From Streptomyces sp. MMBL 11-1 (lineage in GTDB: Bacteria > Actinomycetota > Actinomycetes > Streptomycetales > Streptomycetaceae): DNA of 64,000 nucleotides. Below are positions 45,431 to 53,850 of the stretch, piece by piece; the stretch's first letter is position 1, and each line of letters begins with the position of its first letter. Below the pieces are notes generated by a model. The model did not search any database. It was not told the origin of the DNA and saw only the letters and a program-made list of their open reading frames with translations. Made by a program: the position numbers and the translations under genes. The stretch spans positions 7,381,001 to 7,445,000 of the forward strand of contig NZ_CP117709.1 of the NCBI RefSeq assembly GCF_028622875.1. The letters run 5' to 3'.

Positions 45431-46621
45431 TTGACCACCATCGACCCCACGCAGCCAGTCCCGGAGCCGATGCACCGTCTGTTCTTCGAGGCCCCCGGGC
45501 CGCCCCGCCCCGCCGAGCTGCCGGACGGCGGCCCCGCCTGGCTGGTCAGCCGGTACGGCGACGTCCGCCACGTCCTCTCCGACCCGCGGTTCGGCCGGGC
45601 ACAGCTGTACGCACCCGACGCGCCCGCCCTCTCCGGCGTCCCCGACCTGGTGAACGACCCCGACCTGATGTTCAACCAGGATGGCCCCGACCATCTGCGG
45701 CTGCGCCGCACCCTGCGACGCGCGTTCACCCCGAGGGCCGTCGCCCGCTGGCGGCCGTGGATCGCCGCGATCGTGGAGGAGCTCCTCGACCGGCTGGAGA
45801 CGCGTCGGCGACCGGCGGACGTCGTCGCCGAGTTCACCCTCCCGCTGCCGGTGGCGGTGATCAGCCGTCTCATGGGGCTCGACGAGTCCGCGTGGGGCCG
45901 GATGCGGCACTGGAGCGAACACGCCTTCTCCGACGGCACCCACGAGGGCGAACAGGTGGCATCGGTCCTCAAGGACTTCAGCGCGTTCGGCGCGGACCTC
46001 CTCGCGGAGCGGCGCCGGACGCCGGGCGAGGACCTGATCAGCAGTCTGGTCGCGGCGGCCGACGAGGAAGGAGACGTCCCCGAGGCCCAGTTGGTCAGCC
46101 TGGTGTGCGGCCTGGTGGTCGGCGGCCACGACAGCACCATGACCATGCTCGGCAACGCGCTGCTCTACCTTCTGGGCGAACGCCGCGAGACCTGGCCCCG
46201 CCTCGGCGCCGACGAGGAGGCCGCCGGACGCCTCGTGGACCGCCTCGTCCATCTCGTCCCGCTGGGCGACGACCGGGGCAGCACCCGCCACGCCGCCGAG
46301 GACGTCGAGGTCGGCGGGGTGACGATCCCGGCCGGTGCGATCGTGCTCGCCGACTGCGGCATGGCCAACCGCGACCCGGAGGTCTTCCCGCCCGCAACCC
46401 TCCACGACCTGTTCGCCCCGCTGGAGGCCCCCACGCTCTCCTTCGGCGCCGGTCCCCACTACTGCCTCGGCGCCTGGCTTGCCCGCACGGAGCTCCAGCT
46501 CGCCCTGCACCGCCTGGCCGCCCGCTTCCCGGACCTGCGCCTGGCCGCACCCATGGACACGGTCGCGTGGCGGACCGGGACGACCTCCCGCAGCCCGCAG
46601 CGGCTGGATGTCAGGTGGTAG
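45431..46621 (+). CDS. PTM-cluster cytochrome P450 with non-canonical K-helix
   Basis: This 396-residue P450 has the heme loop FGAGPHYCLG (Cys345) and an I-helix VVGGHDST with the acid/alcohol pair. The K-helix ExxR, almost universal in P450s, reads R271-L-V-H274 within GRLVDRLVHLVPLG. TTG at 45431 was chosen because AGGAGG precedes it; a frame from 45254 extends into the upstream gene. It is the last gene of the operon. PTM P450s oxidise the finished carbocycle (hydroxylation, ketone or epoxide). The missing ExxR raises the question whether it is active in the usual way. Confidence 0.9.
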   Translation: MTTIDPTQPVPEPMHRLFFEAPGPPRPAELPDGGPAWLVSRYGDVRHVLSDPRFGRAQLYAPDAPALSGVPDLVNDPDLMFNQDGPDHLRLRRTLRRAFTPRAVARWRPWIAAIVEELLDRLETRRRPADVVAEFTLPLPVAVISRLMGLDESAWGRMRHWSEHAFSDGTHEGEQVASVLKDFSAFGADLLAERRRTPGEDLISSLVAAADEEGDVPEAQLVSLVCGLVVGGHDSTMTMLGNALLYLLGERRETWPRLGADEEAAGRLVDRLVHLVPLGDDRGSTRHAAEDVEVGGVTIPAGAIVLADCGMANRDPEVFPPATLHDLFAPLEAPTLSFGAGPHYCLGAWLARTELQLALHRLAARFPDLRLAAPMDTVAWRTGTTSRSPQRLDVRW

Positions 46622-46878
46622 GGCCCGGGACCGTGCCGAAGCGAAGTCCAGCGGGAAGACGGTCATCAGGCCGACGGAGAGCACCGCCGGGTGAGCATCG
46701 GTCACGTCCACGCTCGCCGAGAACAGGTGCCGCGCGCCGCCGAGACCCTCGCGGCCGCTTCGTATGCGTTCTGCGTGCTCCGTCCCCTTCTCCACGTGCT
46801 TGCACGGGTCTTGCCCGGTGGCATCGCCTCCGGCGGTGACGCGATACTGCGACGAGCCGTTGACCCGAAGGGACCCAC

Positions 46879-48147
46879 GTGACGCACCGACTCTCCGCAA
46901 CCACCCGGCTCGGCCTTGGCGGTGTGGCGCTCCTGCTCGTTGTCGTGGGCCCCGCCCTGCCCGCCGCGGCTGCCCCGGCGGACACCGCCCGCACCCTCAC
47001 GGCGGCGACCGTAGAGGAGCAGCGCCTCGACCGGGCCGCCCCGCGGGAGATCCTGCGGCGGAGCGGATTCGATGCCTTCGCCCCGCGTTTCGAGCGCGCC
47101 CTGCGGGGCTCCGGCGGCTACGCGCAGGCCGAGCGAACGGTGACCCGCCACGCCTCCGCGCTGTGGGAGCGCGCCGTGGACCGGGCCCAGGGCCGCGGAC
47201 CCGCCACGGGCGACCTGAGCCGGGGCGACGACCGCCCGCTGTACTGGGCCCGACTCGCGCTCAGCCGCGAACTGCGTGCGTGGACGCCCCGGTTCACGCT
47301 CTCCGACGAGCGGCGCAGGGCGTTGCACGCCGCTCTGGAGACCTCCTCGCGCGGCCAGGACGACATCCGCTTCCCGGGCCACCGCGTGAAGCGGGTCCTT
47401 GTCACCGGGTTCGACCCGTTCACCCTGGACAGGGACGCCCGGATCGGCAATCCCTCGGGGGCGAGCGCGCTCGCCCTGGACGGCACCCTGGTACGGACCG
47501 CCGACGGGCCGGCCCGGATCGAGACCGCCGTCTTCCCGGTGCGCTGGACGGACTTCGCGGAGGGAACCGTCGAGCGGGTGCTCGCCCGCCATCTGCCGCA
47601 CCTGGACCTGTTCACCACCGTCAGCCAGGGCCGCCAGGGCCGTTTCGACGTGGAGCGCACCAACGGCGCCTGGCGCGGAGGCTTCCCCGACAACGAGAAC
47701 GAGGCGAGTACCGGGACCGTCCCCGTCGACGACCCCGGCTCACAGCCGCAGTGGACTACGACCACACTCCCGTACCGCCGGCTCGTCGCAGCGGAAACGG
47801 GCCCCTTCCCCGTGTACGACAACACCGAGGTCACCGAGATACCGGCAGGCGGCACCCAGCCGGTGACCCGGCCGCACGGACCCACGCCCGGTTCGGCGTC
47901 GCGGGCCGGAGGCGGCGGCGACTACCTCTCCAACGAGATCGCCTACCGGGCCACCCTGCTGCGCGACCGGCTGGGGCTGCCGGAGCTGCCGGGCGGCCAT
48001 CTGCACACGCCGGTCCTGCGGTTCGGCGCGGAGAACACGGACCCGCAGACGGGCGCCGTCACCGACCCGGACTTCGAGCGCAACCGCTCGGACATCGTCG
48101 GTCAGGTGGGCGAACTGGTGAGGACGGCGGTGGGGGAGGCGGACTGA
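46879..48147 (+). CDS. Secreted pyroglutamyl-peptidase-like protein, Cys-to-Ser at active site
   Basis: This 422-residue protein starts with a signal peptide (LGLGGVALLLVVVGPALPAAAA). After a helical N-terminal region it has a pyroglutamyl peptidase I fold: VLVTGFDPF, NPSG, DVERTN (Glu) and HLHTP (His376). The catalytic cysteine, normally in YVCN, is Ser351 in YLSNEIAYR. It may be inactive, a serine variant or a binding protein. Other Streptomyces secrete similar long forms. Start GTG at 46879 follows AAGGGA. It lies 257 bases after the PTM operon on the same strand but shows no biosynthetic link. Confidence 0.75.
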   Translation: MTHRLSATTRLGLGGVALLLVVVGPALPAAAAPADTARTLTAATVEEQRLDRAAPREILRRSGFDAFAPRFERALRGSGGYAQAERTVTRHASALWERAVDRAQGRGPATGDLSRGDDRPLYWARLALSRELRAWTPRFTLSDERRRALHAALETSSRGQDDIRFPGHRVKRVLVTGFDPFTLDRDARIGNPSGASALALDGTLVRTADGPARIETAVFPVRWTDFAEGTVERVLARHLPHLDLFTTVSQGRQGRFDVERTNGAWRGGFPDNENEASTGTVPVDDPGSQPQWTTTTLPYRRLVAAETGPFPVYDNTEVTEIPAGGTQPVTRPHGPTPGSASRAGGGGDYLSNEIAYRATLLRDRLGLPELPGGHLHTPVLRFGAENTDPQTGAVTDPDFERNRSDIVGQVGELVRTAVGEAD

Positions 48148-48178
48148 GGCACCGCGGCCGCGCCCGCGCAGTTGACGA

Positions 48179-48778
48179 TCAGGCCGCCGGGTAGGGGTGG
48201 CCGGAGAGCAGGCGGGCCAGGTGCGCGGCGTTGGCCGCGAGGGCCGCGGTCGTCGAGGCGACGGCTTCGGGAGTCTCGTCCAGGTCCTGGTAGTCGGTGC
48301 CGTGCATGGCTTCGCCGACCCAGTACGTGACGGCCCCGGGGGCCAACGAGAAGCCGACGTCATTGAGTCCCTGGAACACGTCGGCGCTGACCTTGTGCGC
48401 GCCGTCCTCGTTGCCGACGACAGCGACGGCGGCGACCTTGCCGTAGGTGTGCGGGCGGCCCTGGTCGTCGGTCTCGGAGGACTCGGCGTTCAAGCGCTCC
48501 AGGACCAGCTGGCAGACGCTGGAGGGGTGTCCGAGCCAGATGGGTGTGGCGATCAGGAGGATGTCGGCGGCCAGAACCTTCTCCCGCAGGGACGGCCAGG
48601 CGTCGCCTTCGCCCAGGTCAACCCCGATCCCCGGACGGACGTCGTGGTCGGCCACCCGGACGATCTCTCCCTGTACGTCATGGCGTGCGAACTGGGCCAT
48701 GACCTGCTCGGCGAGGAACTGGCTGCTGGAGCGGGCAGGTGAGGCGTTCAGGGTGCAGACAAGGGCGAGCGCACGCAT
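48179..48778 (-). CDS. Flavodoxin-like NAD(P)H-dependent FMN reductase
   Basis: This 199-residue flavodoxin-fold protein has the FMN phosphate loop CTLNASPARSSS and the IATPIWLGHPSS segment that contacts the flavin ring. The family (NADPH-dependent FMN reductase / WrbA-like) reduces flavins or quinones. The ATG at 48778 has an AAGGAG site, and an upstream extension to 48868 is unlikely. It stands between convergent/divergent unrelated genes, so its pathway is not evident. Confidence 0.85.
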   Translation of the reverse strand: MRALALVCTLNASPARSSSQFLAEQVMAQFARHDVQGEIVRVADHDVRPGIGVDLGEGDAWPSLREKVLAADILLIATPIWLGHPSSVCQLVLERLNAESSETDDQGRPHTYGKVAAVAVVGNEDGAHKVSADVFQGLNDVGFSLAPGAVTYWVGEAMHGTDYQDLDETPEAVASTTAALAANAAHLARLLSGHPYPAA

Positions 48779-48956
48779 GAGGAGGTCTCCTTGTTGCCGT
48801 TGCGGGACGGCGCGAGTCAGAGGGTGGGCACGGCGACACTGGTGCCCGAGATCGCCCGCACCTAACACTTCGGTGTGGCGGAATCCTCCGAAAGGAGAGG
48901 AGCGAAGCTGCTCCGGCCCCCGGCGCCCGTCGGAGGAGCGGCCCCTGCGGCCATGG

Positions 48957-49493
48957 TCAGAACGTGACGTCGTCCGCTGGGATGATCCTGGCTCCCATGT
49001 TGCGTTCCATCATGCGCAGAGCCGCGTCGGCGAGGTCGCTGTGAATGTGTGCCACGGCGTTCCCGGGGACGGTGACGCGCAGCTGCCGGATGTGGGCGTC
49101 GAGCGCCGAATACAGCACGCACTGTTCGGTGACCTGTCCGCACAGTACGAGGTGATCGGCGCCCAACTGGGCGAGCAGATAGCTGAGCGGCGTCTCGTAG
49201 AAGATCGAGTGCCGGGCCTTGACGACGAAGAGTGATTCATCGTCCGGAAGGATGGGTTCGACGAGCTCCGCGTTCTCTCCCGAGAGCGTCTTCTCGACGA
49301 TCTCTCCGTGGTGGGATCGCCATTCTCCGAAATTGTCGTTCGCGTAGATGACAGGGACGTGTTCCGAGCGGGCGCGGGCGATGAGCCGGACGATGTGGGG
49401 GAGTGCCGTCCGGACGGAGGGAACGAGCAGGTCGGCGTCCGGATGATCGTAGGCGTTGATCATGTCGACCACGACGAGAGCACTGTTTCCCAT
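48957..49493 (-). CDS. Isochorismatase-family cysteine hydrolase
   Basis: This 178-residue hydrolase has the family triad: Asp10 (VVVDM), Lys92 (VVKARHS) and Cys125 (GQVTEQCV), together with the cis-peptide region before the Cys. Members hydrolyse amides (nicotinamide, N-carbamoylsarcosine) or enol ethers. The length is typical. No pathway partner is adjacent, as the next upstream gene is a divergent alcohol dehydrogenase. Confidence 0.9.
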   Translation of the reverse strand: MGNSALVVVDMINAYDHPDADLLVPSVRTALPHIVRLIARARSEHVPVIYANDNFGEWRSHHGEIVEKTLSGENAELVEPILPDDESLFVVKARHSIFYETPLSYLLAQLGADHLVLCGQVTEQCVLYSALDAHIRQLRVTVPGNAVAHIHSDLADAALRMMERNMGARIIPADDVTF

Positions 49494-49615
49494 GGGTTCA
49501 TCATCTCAAGTGGACGGGTCGTGCCGGGTGCACGGCCCTTCCGCGTGTTTCACGCGGCCTGTGGTGGGAACCCGGCACACTCGTTCGCGCTACCGGCAGA
49601 GGAAGGAGCGGGACC

Positions 49616-50800
49616 GTGCGCGCACTGACCTATCAGGGAAAGCGTGACGTCCGGGTGGAGACCGTCCCGGACCCACGGATCCAGGATCCGACGGACATCA
49701 TCGTCAGAATCACGTCCACCGGGATCTGCGGCTCCGACCTGCACCTTTACGAGGTGCTCGGGCCCTACCTCGACCCCGGCGACATCTTGGGGCACGAACC
49801 CATGGGTGTGGTCGAGGAGGTCGGGGCCGAGGTGACCGCTGTCGCGCCGGGCGACCGGGTCGTGGTGCCCTTCAACGTGTCCTGCGGTCACTGCTACATG
49901 TGCGGGCAGGGGCTTCACTCGCAGTGCGAGACCACCCAGGTGCGCGAGTGGGGTACCGGTGCGTCCCTGTTCGGGTACACCAAGCTCTACGGGCAGGTGC
50001 CGGGAGGCCAGGCCGAGTATCTGCGGGTCCCCTTCGGCAACGACCTGCCCATCAAGGTCCCGCACGGGCCGTCGGACGACCGGTTCGTGTATCTCTCCGA
50101 TGTCCTGCCCACCGCCTGGCAGGCCGTGCAGTACGCGGACATCCCGCCCGGCGGCAGCGTCACCGTCCTCGGCCTCGGCCCGATCGGCGCCATGGCCGCC
50201 CGGATCGCCCTCCACCGGGGAGCCGGCCTCGTCATCGGCGTGGACCTGGTCCCCGAACGCCTCGACCGGGTCAGCGCGTACGGCGCCACCTGCCTCGACC
50301 TGCGCCGCCACGGCAAGGACCTCGGCGAGGCCGTCCGCGATCTCACGGACGGGCGTGGCACCGACGCGGTGATCGACGCCGTCGGCATGGAGGCCCACGG
50401 CGCGCCCATGGCCAAGGCGGCACACACCGCGGTCGGGCTGCTGCCCGACGCGGTCGGACGGCGCCTCATGCAGACGGCGGGCATCGACCGCCTCACCGCG
50501 CTGCACACCGCGATCGACCTGGTGCGCCGGGGCGGCACGATCTCCGTCTCCGGGGTGTACGGCGGGTCCGCCGACCCGATGCCCCTGCTCACCCTGTTCG
50601 ACAAGCAGATCCAGCTGCGCATGGGCCAGGCCAACGTCAAGCGCTGGGTCGACGATCTGCTGCCGCTGCTGGTCGACGACGACCCACTGGGCGTGGACTC
50701 CTTCGCGACCCACCATGTGCCCCTCGAAGAGGGGCCCGGGGCGTACGCGACGTTCCAGAAGAAGGCCGACGGAATGATCAAAACCCTGCTCATCCCCTGA
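49616..50800 (+). CDS. Zinc-dependent alcohol/formaldehyde dehydrogenase-like MDR enzyme
   Basis: This 394-residue MDR enzyme has catalytic zinc ligands Cys38, His60 and Glu61, a complete structural zinc site (Cys90, 93, 96, 104), and the Rossmann motif VTVLGLGPIGAMAAR. The extended C-terminal half resembles the glutathione-independent formaldehyde dehydrogenase / threonine-dehydrogenase-like subgroup. The start is GTG at 49616 after AAGGAG. It precedes an SDR-type epimerase and a stress-type SDR on the same strand, with gaps of 57 and 116 bases, perhaps a small stress or detoxification unit. Confidence 0.85.
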   Translation: MRALTYQGKRDVRVETVPDPRIQDPTDIIVRITSTGICGSDLHLYEVLGPYLDPGDILGHEPMGVVEEVGAEVTAVAPGDRVVVPFNVSCGHCYMCGQGLHSQCETTQVREWGTGASLFGYTKLYGQVPGGQAEYLRVPFGNDLPIKVPHGPSDDRFVYLSDVLPTAWQAVQYADIPPGGSVTVLGLGPIGAMAARIALHRGAGLVIGVDLVPERLDRVSAYGATCLDLRRHGKDLGEAVRDLTDGRGTDAVIDAVGMEAHGAPMAKAAHTAVGLLPDAVGRRLMQTAGIDRLTALHTAIDLVRRGGTISVSGVYGGSADPMPLLTLFDKQIQLRMGQANVKRWVDDLLPLLVDDDPLGVDSFATHHVPLEEGPGAYATFQKKADGMIKTLLIP

Positions 50801-50857
50801 CACCGCCCACAGCGGACACGGGGGACACGGGCCGACGACGAAGGAAGGAAGCTCCGC

Positions 50858-51904
50858 GTGAAGAACGACAGCCCCCACCCGGGCAAGCGGGTCGTGGTCA
50901 CGGGGGCCACCGGCAACGTCGGGACCAGCGTGGTCCGCGCGCTCGCCGCGGACCCGGACATCTCCTCGGTCCTCGGGCTGGCCCGCAGAAGGCCCGCGCT
51001 GGAGATCTCGAAGGTGGCATGGGACACCGTCGACCTGTCCCGGCCCAGCAGTGAGGAACGGCTCACCGGCCTCCTGGACGGCGCCTACGCCGTCGTCCAC
51101 CTGGCCTGGCGATTCCAGCCCACCCACGACCCGCTGGTGACCTGGCAGAGCAATGTGCTGGGCTCCCAGCGCGTCTTCGACGCCGCAGCGCGCTGCGGCG
51201 TTCCCGCCCTGGTGCACGCCTCCTCCGTCGGCGCCTATTCTCCGGGACCCAAGGACGAGCCCGGCGTGGACGAGCAGTGGCCCACCCACGGCTGGCCGGA
51301 CGCGGCCTACTGCCGGGAGAAGGCCTACCTGGAGCGGATCCTCGACACGTTCGAGCTGCGCCACCCGCAGATCAGGGTGGTACGGATGCGCCCCGGCTTC
51401 CTCTTCAAGGAGACGGCCGCTTCCGAACAGCGGCGGATCTTCGCCGGCCGCCACGCCCCCGGCCCCCTCCTCCGGCCCGACCTGCTGCCGTTCGTGCCCG
51501 ACCTTGAGGGGCTGCGTTTCCAGGTGCTCCACACCGACGACGCCGCCGACGCCTACCGGCTGGCCGTGCTCCGCGACGTACGCGGCCCCTTCAATCTGGC
51601 GGCGGACCCGGTCATCGATGCCCGCGGGCTCGCGGACCTGCTCGACGCCCGGGTCGTGCGGATTCCCAGGGCGCTGGTGCGCACCGTGCTCGCCGGGGCG
51701 TGGCGAGCCCATGCCGTACCTGCCTCCCCCCACCTGTTCGACGCGGTGCTGCGGCTGCCCGTGCTGGACTCCGGCCGGGCCCGCGACACGCTGGGCTGGC
51801 AGCCCGCCCGCACGGCGGAGGACGCGCTGGGCGCGTTCCTGCGCGGCGTACGCGCGGGGGCGGGCGAGAACACCGCGCCGCTGGCGGGACGGAAGATCGG
51901 CTGA
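50858..51904 (+). CDS. NAD-dependent epimerase/dehydratase-like SDR
   Basis: This 348-residue extended SDR has VVVTGATGNVGTSVVRAL at the start, the Ser region VHASSVGAYSPGP and a catalytic-site Tyr in DAAYCREKAYLE (YxxxK). Such enzymes act on sugar nucleotides or small carbonyl compounds. GTG at 50858 follows GGAAGGAAG. It is probably co-transcribed with the preceding alcohol dehydrogenase. Substrate is unknown. Confidence 0.85.
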   Translation: MKNDSPHPGKRVVVTGATGNVGTSVVRALAADPDISSVLGLARRRPALEISKVAWDTVDLSRPSSEERLTGLLDGAYAVVHLAWRFQPTHDPLVTWQSNVLGSQRVFDAAARCGVPALVHASSVGAYSPGPKDEPGVDEQWPTHGWPDAAYCREKAYLERILDTFELRHPQIRVVRMRPGFLFKETAASEQRRIFAGRHAPGPLLRPDLLPFVPDLEGLRFQVLHTDDAADAYRLAVLRDVRGPFNLAADPVIDARGLADLLDARVVRIPRALVRTVLAGAWRAHAVPASPHLFDAVLRLPVLDSGRARDTLGWQPARTAEDALGAFLRGVRAGAGENTAPLAGRKIG

Positions 51905-52020
51905 GCCGGGGGCCGCTCAGTCCAGCGGATCAGGCGGCACGGCGGGCCGGCCCGATGTGCCGCGTCAATCGGGGCGCAGCCCCTGGACCGGACGTGTCCG
52001 ACGGACGTAGGAGGCTCATC

Positions 52021-52908
52021 ATGGCGAACCACGCACAACCGCAGGACCCCAACGAACTGCACCCCCGCCCGGAATTTCCCCAGCAGGACCAGGAACACCC
52101 CGGCTGGACCGGCCCCATGGACCCGCCACCCGACCACGGCGAGGAGTCCTACCGGGGGTCGGGACTGCTGGACGGCCTGAAGACGGTGATCACCGGTGGT
52201 GATTCGGGCATCGGACGCGCGGTCGCTCTCGCCTTCGCACGTGAGGGTGCGGATGTCCTGCTGACTCATCTCCCCGAGGAGGAGAAGGAGGCCGAGGAGA
52301 CCGTCCGCCTGGTGGAGGACAGCGGCCGCAGGGCGGTGCCCGTCATCTGCGACATCCGGGACGAGAAGCAGTGCCGCTCGCTCGTGGAACGCGCCCTCTC
52401 CGAGTTCGGCCGCATCGACGTCCTGGTGAACAACGCGGCCTACCAGATGTCCCGGCCGGAGGGGATCTCTGCCATCTCCACCGAGCAGTTCGACCGCGTG
52501 GTGCGCACCAACCTCTACGGAATGTTCTGGCTCTGCAAGAGCGCCCTGCCGCACATCCCGGCGGGCGGGTCGATCATCAACACCACCTCGGTGCAGGCGT
52601 ACAAGCCCAGCCCCCATCTGCTGGACTACGCGATGACCAAGGGGGCGATCGTCACCTTCACCCAGGGCCTGGCCCAGATGCTGGCCTCCGACGGCATCCG
52701 CGTCAACGCCGTCGCCCCCGGCCCCGTCTGGACACCCCTCATCCCGGCGACCCTGCCCGACACCGCCGAGTTCGGGAAGCAGAGCCCGCTCGGCCGCCCC
52801 GCCCAGCCCGCGGAGATGGCACCGGCCTACGTCTTCCTGGCCTCCGCGAACGCCTCGTACATCACCGGCGAGATCATGAACGCCACCGGCGGCACACCGC
52901 TTCCCTGA
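52021..52908 (+). CDS. Stress-type short-chain dehydrogenase (GSP39/YhxC-like)
   Basis: This 295-residue classical SDR has an N-terminal extension rich in Pro/Gln/His, then VITGGDSGIGRAVALAF, the NNAA motif and the Ser-Tyr-Lys site in TTSVQAYKPSPHLLDYAMTK. The extended N-terminus and the sequence GDSGIGRAVA are typical of general-stress SDRs of the YhxC/YhdF group, often controlled by SigB. The ATG at 52021 is preceded by GTAGGAGG. A strong hairpin follows at 53081-53120. Confidence 0.9.
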   Translation: MANHAQPQDPNELHPRPEFPQQDQEHPGWTGPMDPPPDHGEESYRGSGLLDGLKTVITGGDSGIGRAVALAFAREGADVLLTHLPEEEKEAEETVRLVEDSGRRAVPVICDIRDEKQCRSLVERALSEFGRIDVLVNNAAYQMSRPEGISAISTEQFDRVVRTNLYGMFWLCKSALPHIPAGGSIINTTSVQAYKPSPHLLDYAMTKGAIVTFTQGLAQMLASDGIRVNAVAPGPVWTPLIPATLPDTAEFGKQSPLGRPAQPAEMAPAYVFLASANASYITGEIMNATGGTPLP

Positions 52909-53080
52909 CACGGGAGATCCGAACCGAGGGCGCGTGGGCCGGTGCTGTCCTTGCGGTACGTGACCGACGGGCAACCTGGTGGGGCCGGCGGAGGGGTGAA
53001 GGAATCCGCCGAAGTCCTGACGCGCGCCGAGCCGTGGGCACGGTCCGCCGAGCCGGTGGGCGCGGCACATCCCGGAACGA

Positions 53081-53120
53081 GGATCGGCCGGTACCCCGCC
53101 CCCGAGGCACCGGCCGATCC
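53081..53120. terminator. Bidirectional terminator hairpin, 12-bp perfect stem
   Basis: GGATCGGCCGGT (53081-53092) pairs with ACCGGCCGATCC (53109-53120). It lies between the convergent SDR and sortase genes and probably ends both. Confidence 0.7.
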
Positions 53121-53130
53121 CGAGCGGCGT

Positions 53131-53850
53131 TCAGGCCGCCTTCTTCCATGAGGTGAGGTGGGCGAAGACCACCACATTCGCCGAGTAACCCGCCTTCTCG
53201 TCGAAGCGCCCGCCGCAGGTCAGCAGCCGGAGTTCGGGCCGCCCCGTATCCCCGTACACCTTGTCGTCGGGGAACTTGTCCTTCGTGTACGTCTTCACCG
53301 CGTCCACCGTGAACACCGCGGTCTTGCGGTCCGCGCGCACCACGTCGACCTTGTCGCCCCGGCGCAGGGCGTTGAGGTTGAGGAAGATGGCGGGGCCGGT
53401 CCTGGTGTCCCGGTGGCCCACGAGGAGGGCCGTGCCGTTCTCACCGGGCGACGGCCCCTTCTCGTACCAGCCCGTGAGCTTGGGCTTGCTCAACGGCGGG
53501 GCTTCGAGCCGGCCCTTCGCGTCGAGGCCGAGTCCGGTGACCGCCGCCTCGATGAAGATGGCGGGGATGGCGACCTTCAGGGGGCGGGAGGGCACCAGAG
53601 GGGCGTGCGAGGCGGGCACATGCTTATCGGGTCTGTGCGGTGCCCGTCGGAACGGCTCTCTCCCGCCGCCCGCGGCGTCGCTGCCGCGGGCGGCGGTGAC
53701 CGTCTGGGTGTCCTGGGACGAATCCGAGGACACCCAGACGATGCCGGCCACCAGAGAGAACGTCACGCTCAGCGTCATGGTGAGACGGCAGGCGCGCGTC
53801 GGTCCTCGTCGTTGCCGTCGGCAGCGGGCGTTACGCCTCGCCACGGGCAC
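53131..53850 (-). CDS. Class F sortase
   Basis: This protein of about 239 residues has an N-terminal membrane anchor (LTMTLSVTFSLVAGIVWV) and a sortase beta-barrel with His in VGHRDT and Cys in LLTCGG followed by YSANVVVFA, the class F pattern of Streptomyces. Class F sortases cleave sorting signals and attach proteins to the cell surface. The GTG at 53850 would overlap the upstream gene by 20 bases; an ATG at 53778 is an alternative that still keeps most of the anchor. It is coupled to the secreted protein gene just upstream, which is the likely substrate or partner. Confidence 0.85.
   Translation of the reverse strand: MPVARRNARCRRQRRGPTRACRLTMTLSVTFSLVAGIVWVSSDSSQDTQTVTAARGSDAAGGGREPFRRAPHRPDKHVPASHAPLVPSRPLKVAIPAIFIEAAVTGLGLDAKGRLEAPPLSKPKLTGWYEKGPSPGENGTALLVGHRDTRTGPAIFLNLNALRRGDKVDVVRADRKTAVFTVDAVKTYTKDKFPDDKVYGDTGRPELRLLTCGGRFDEKAGYSANVVVFAHLTSWKKAA

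Noticed and set aside
46640..46760. Minus-strand peptide resembling a transporter helix (SVGLMTVFPLDFASA)
   Set aside because: Too short and without other conserved parts to call a gene remnant.
49550..51733. 727-codon minus-strand frame
   Set aside because: Antisense to the alcohol dehydrogenase and epimerase genes; low-complexity translation.
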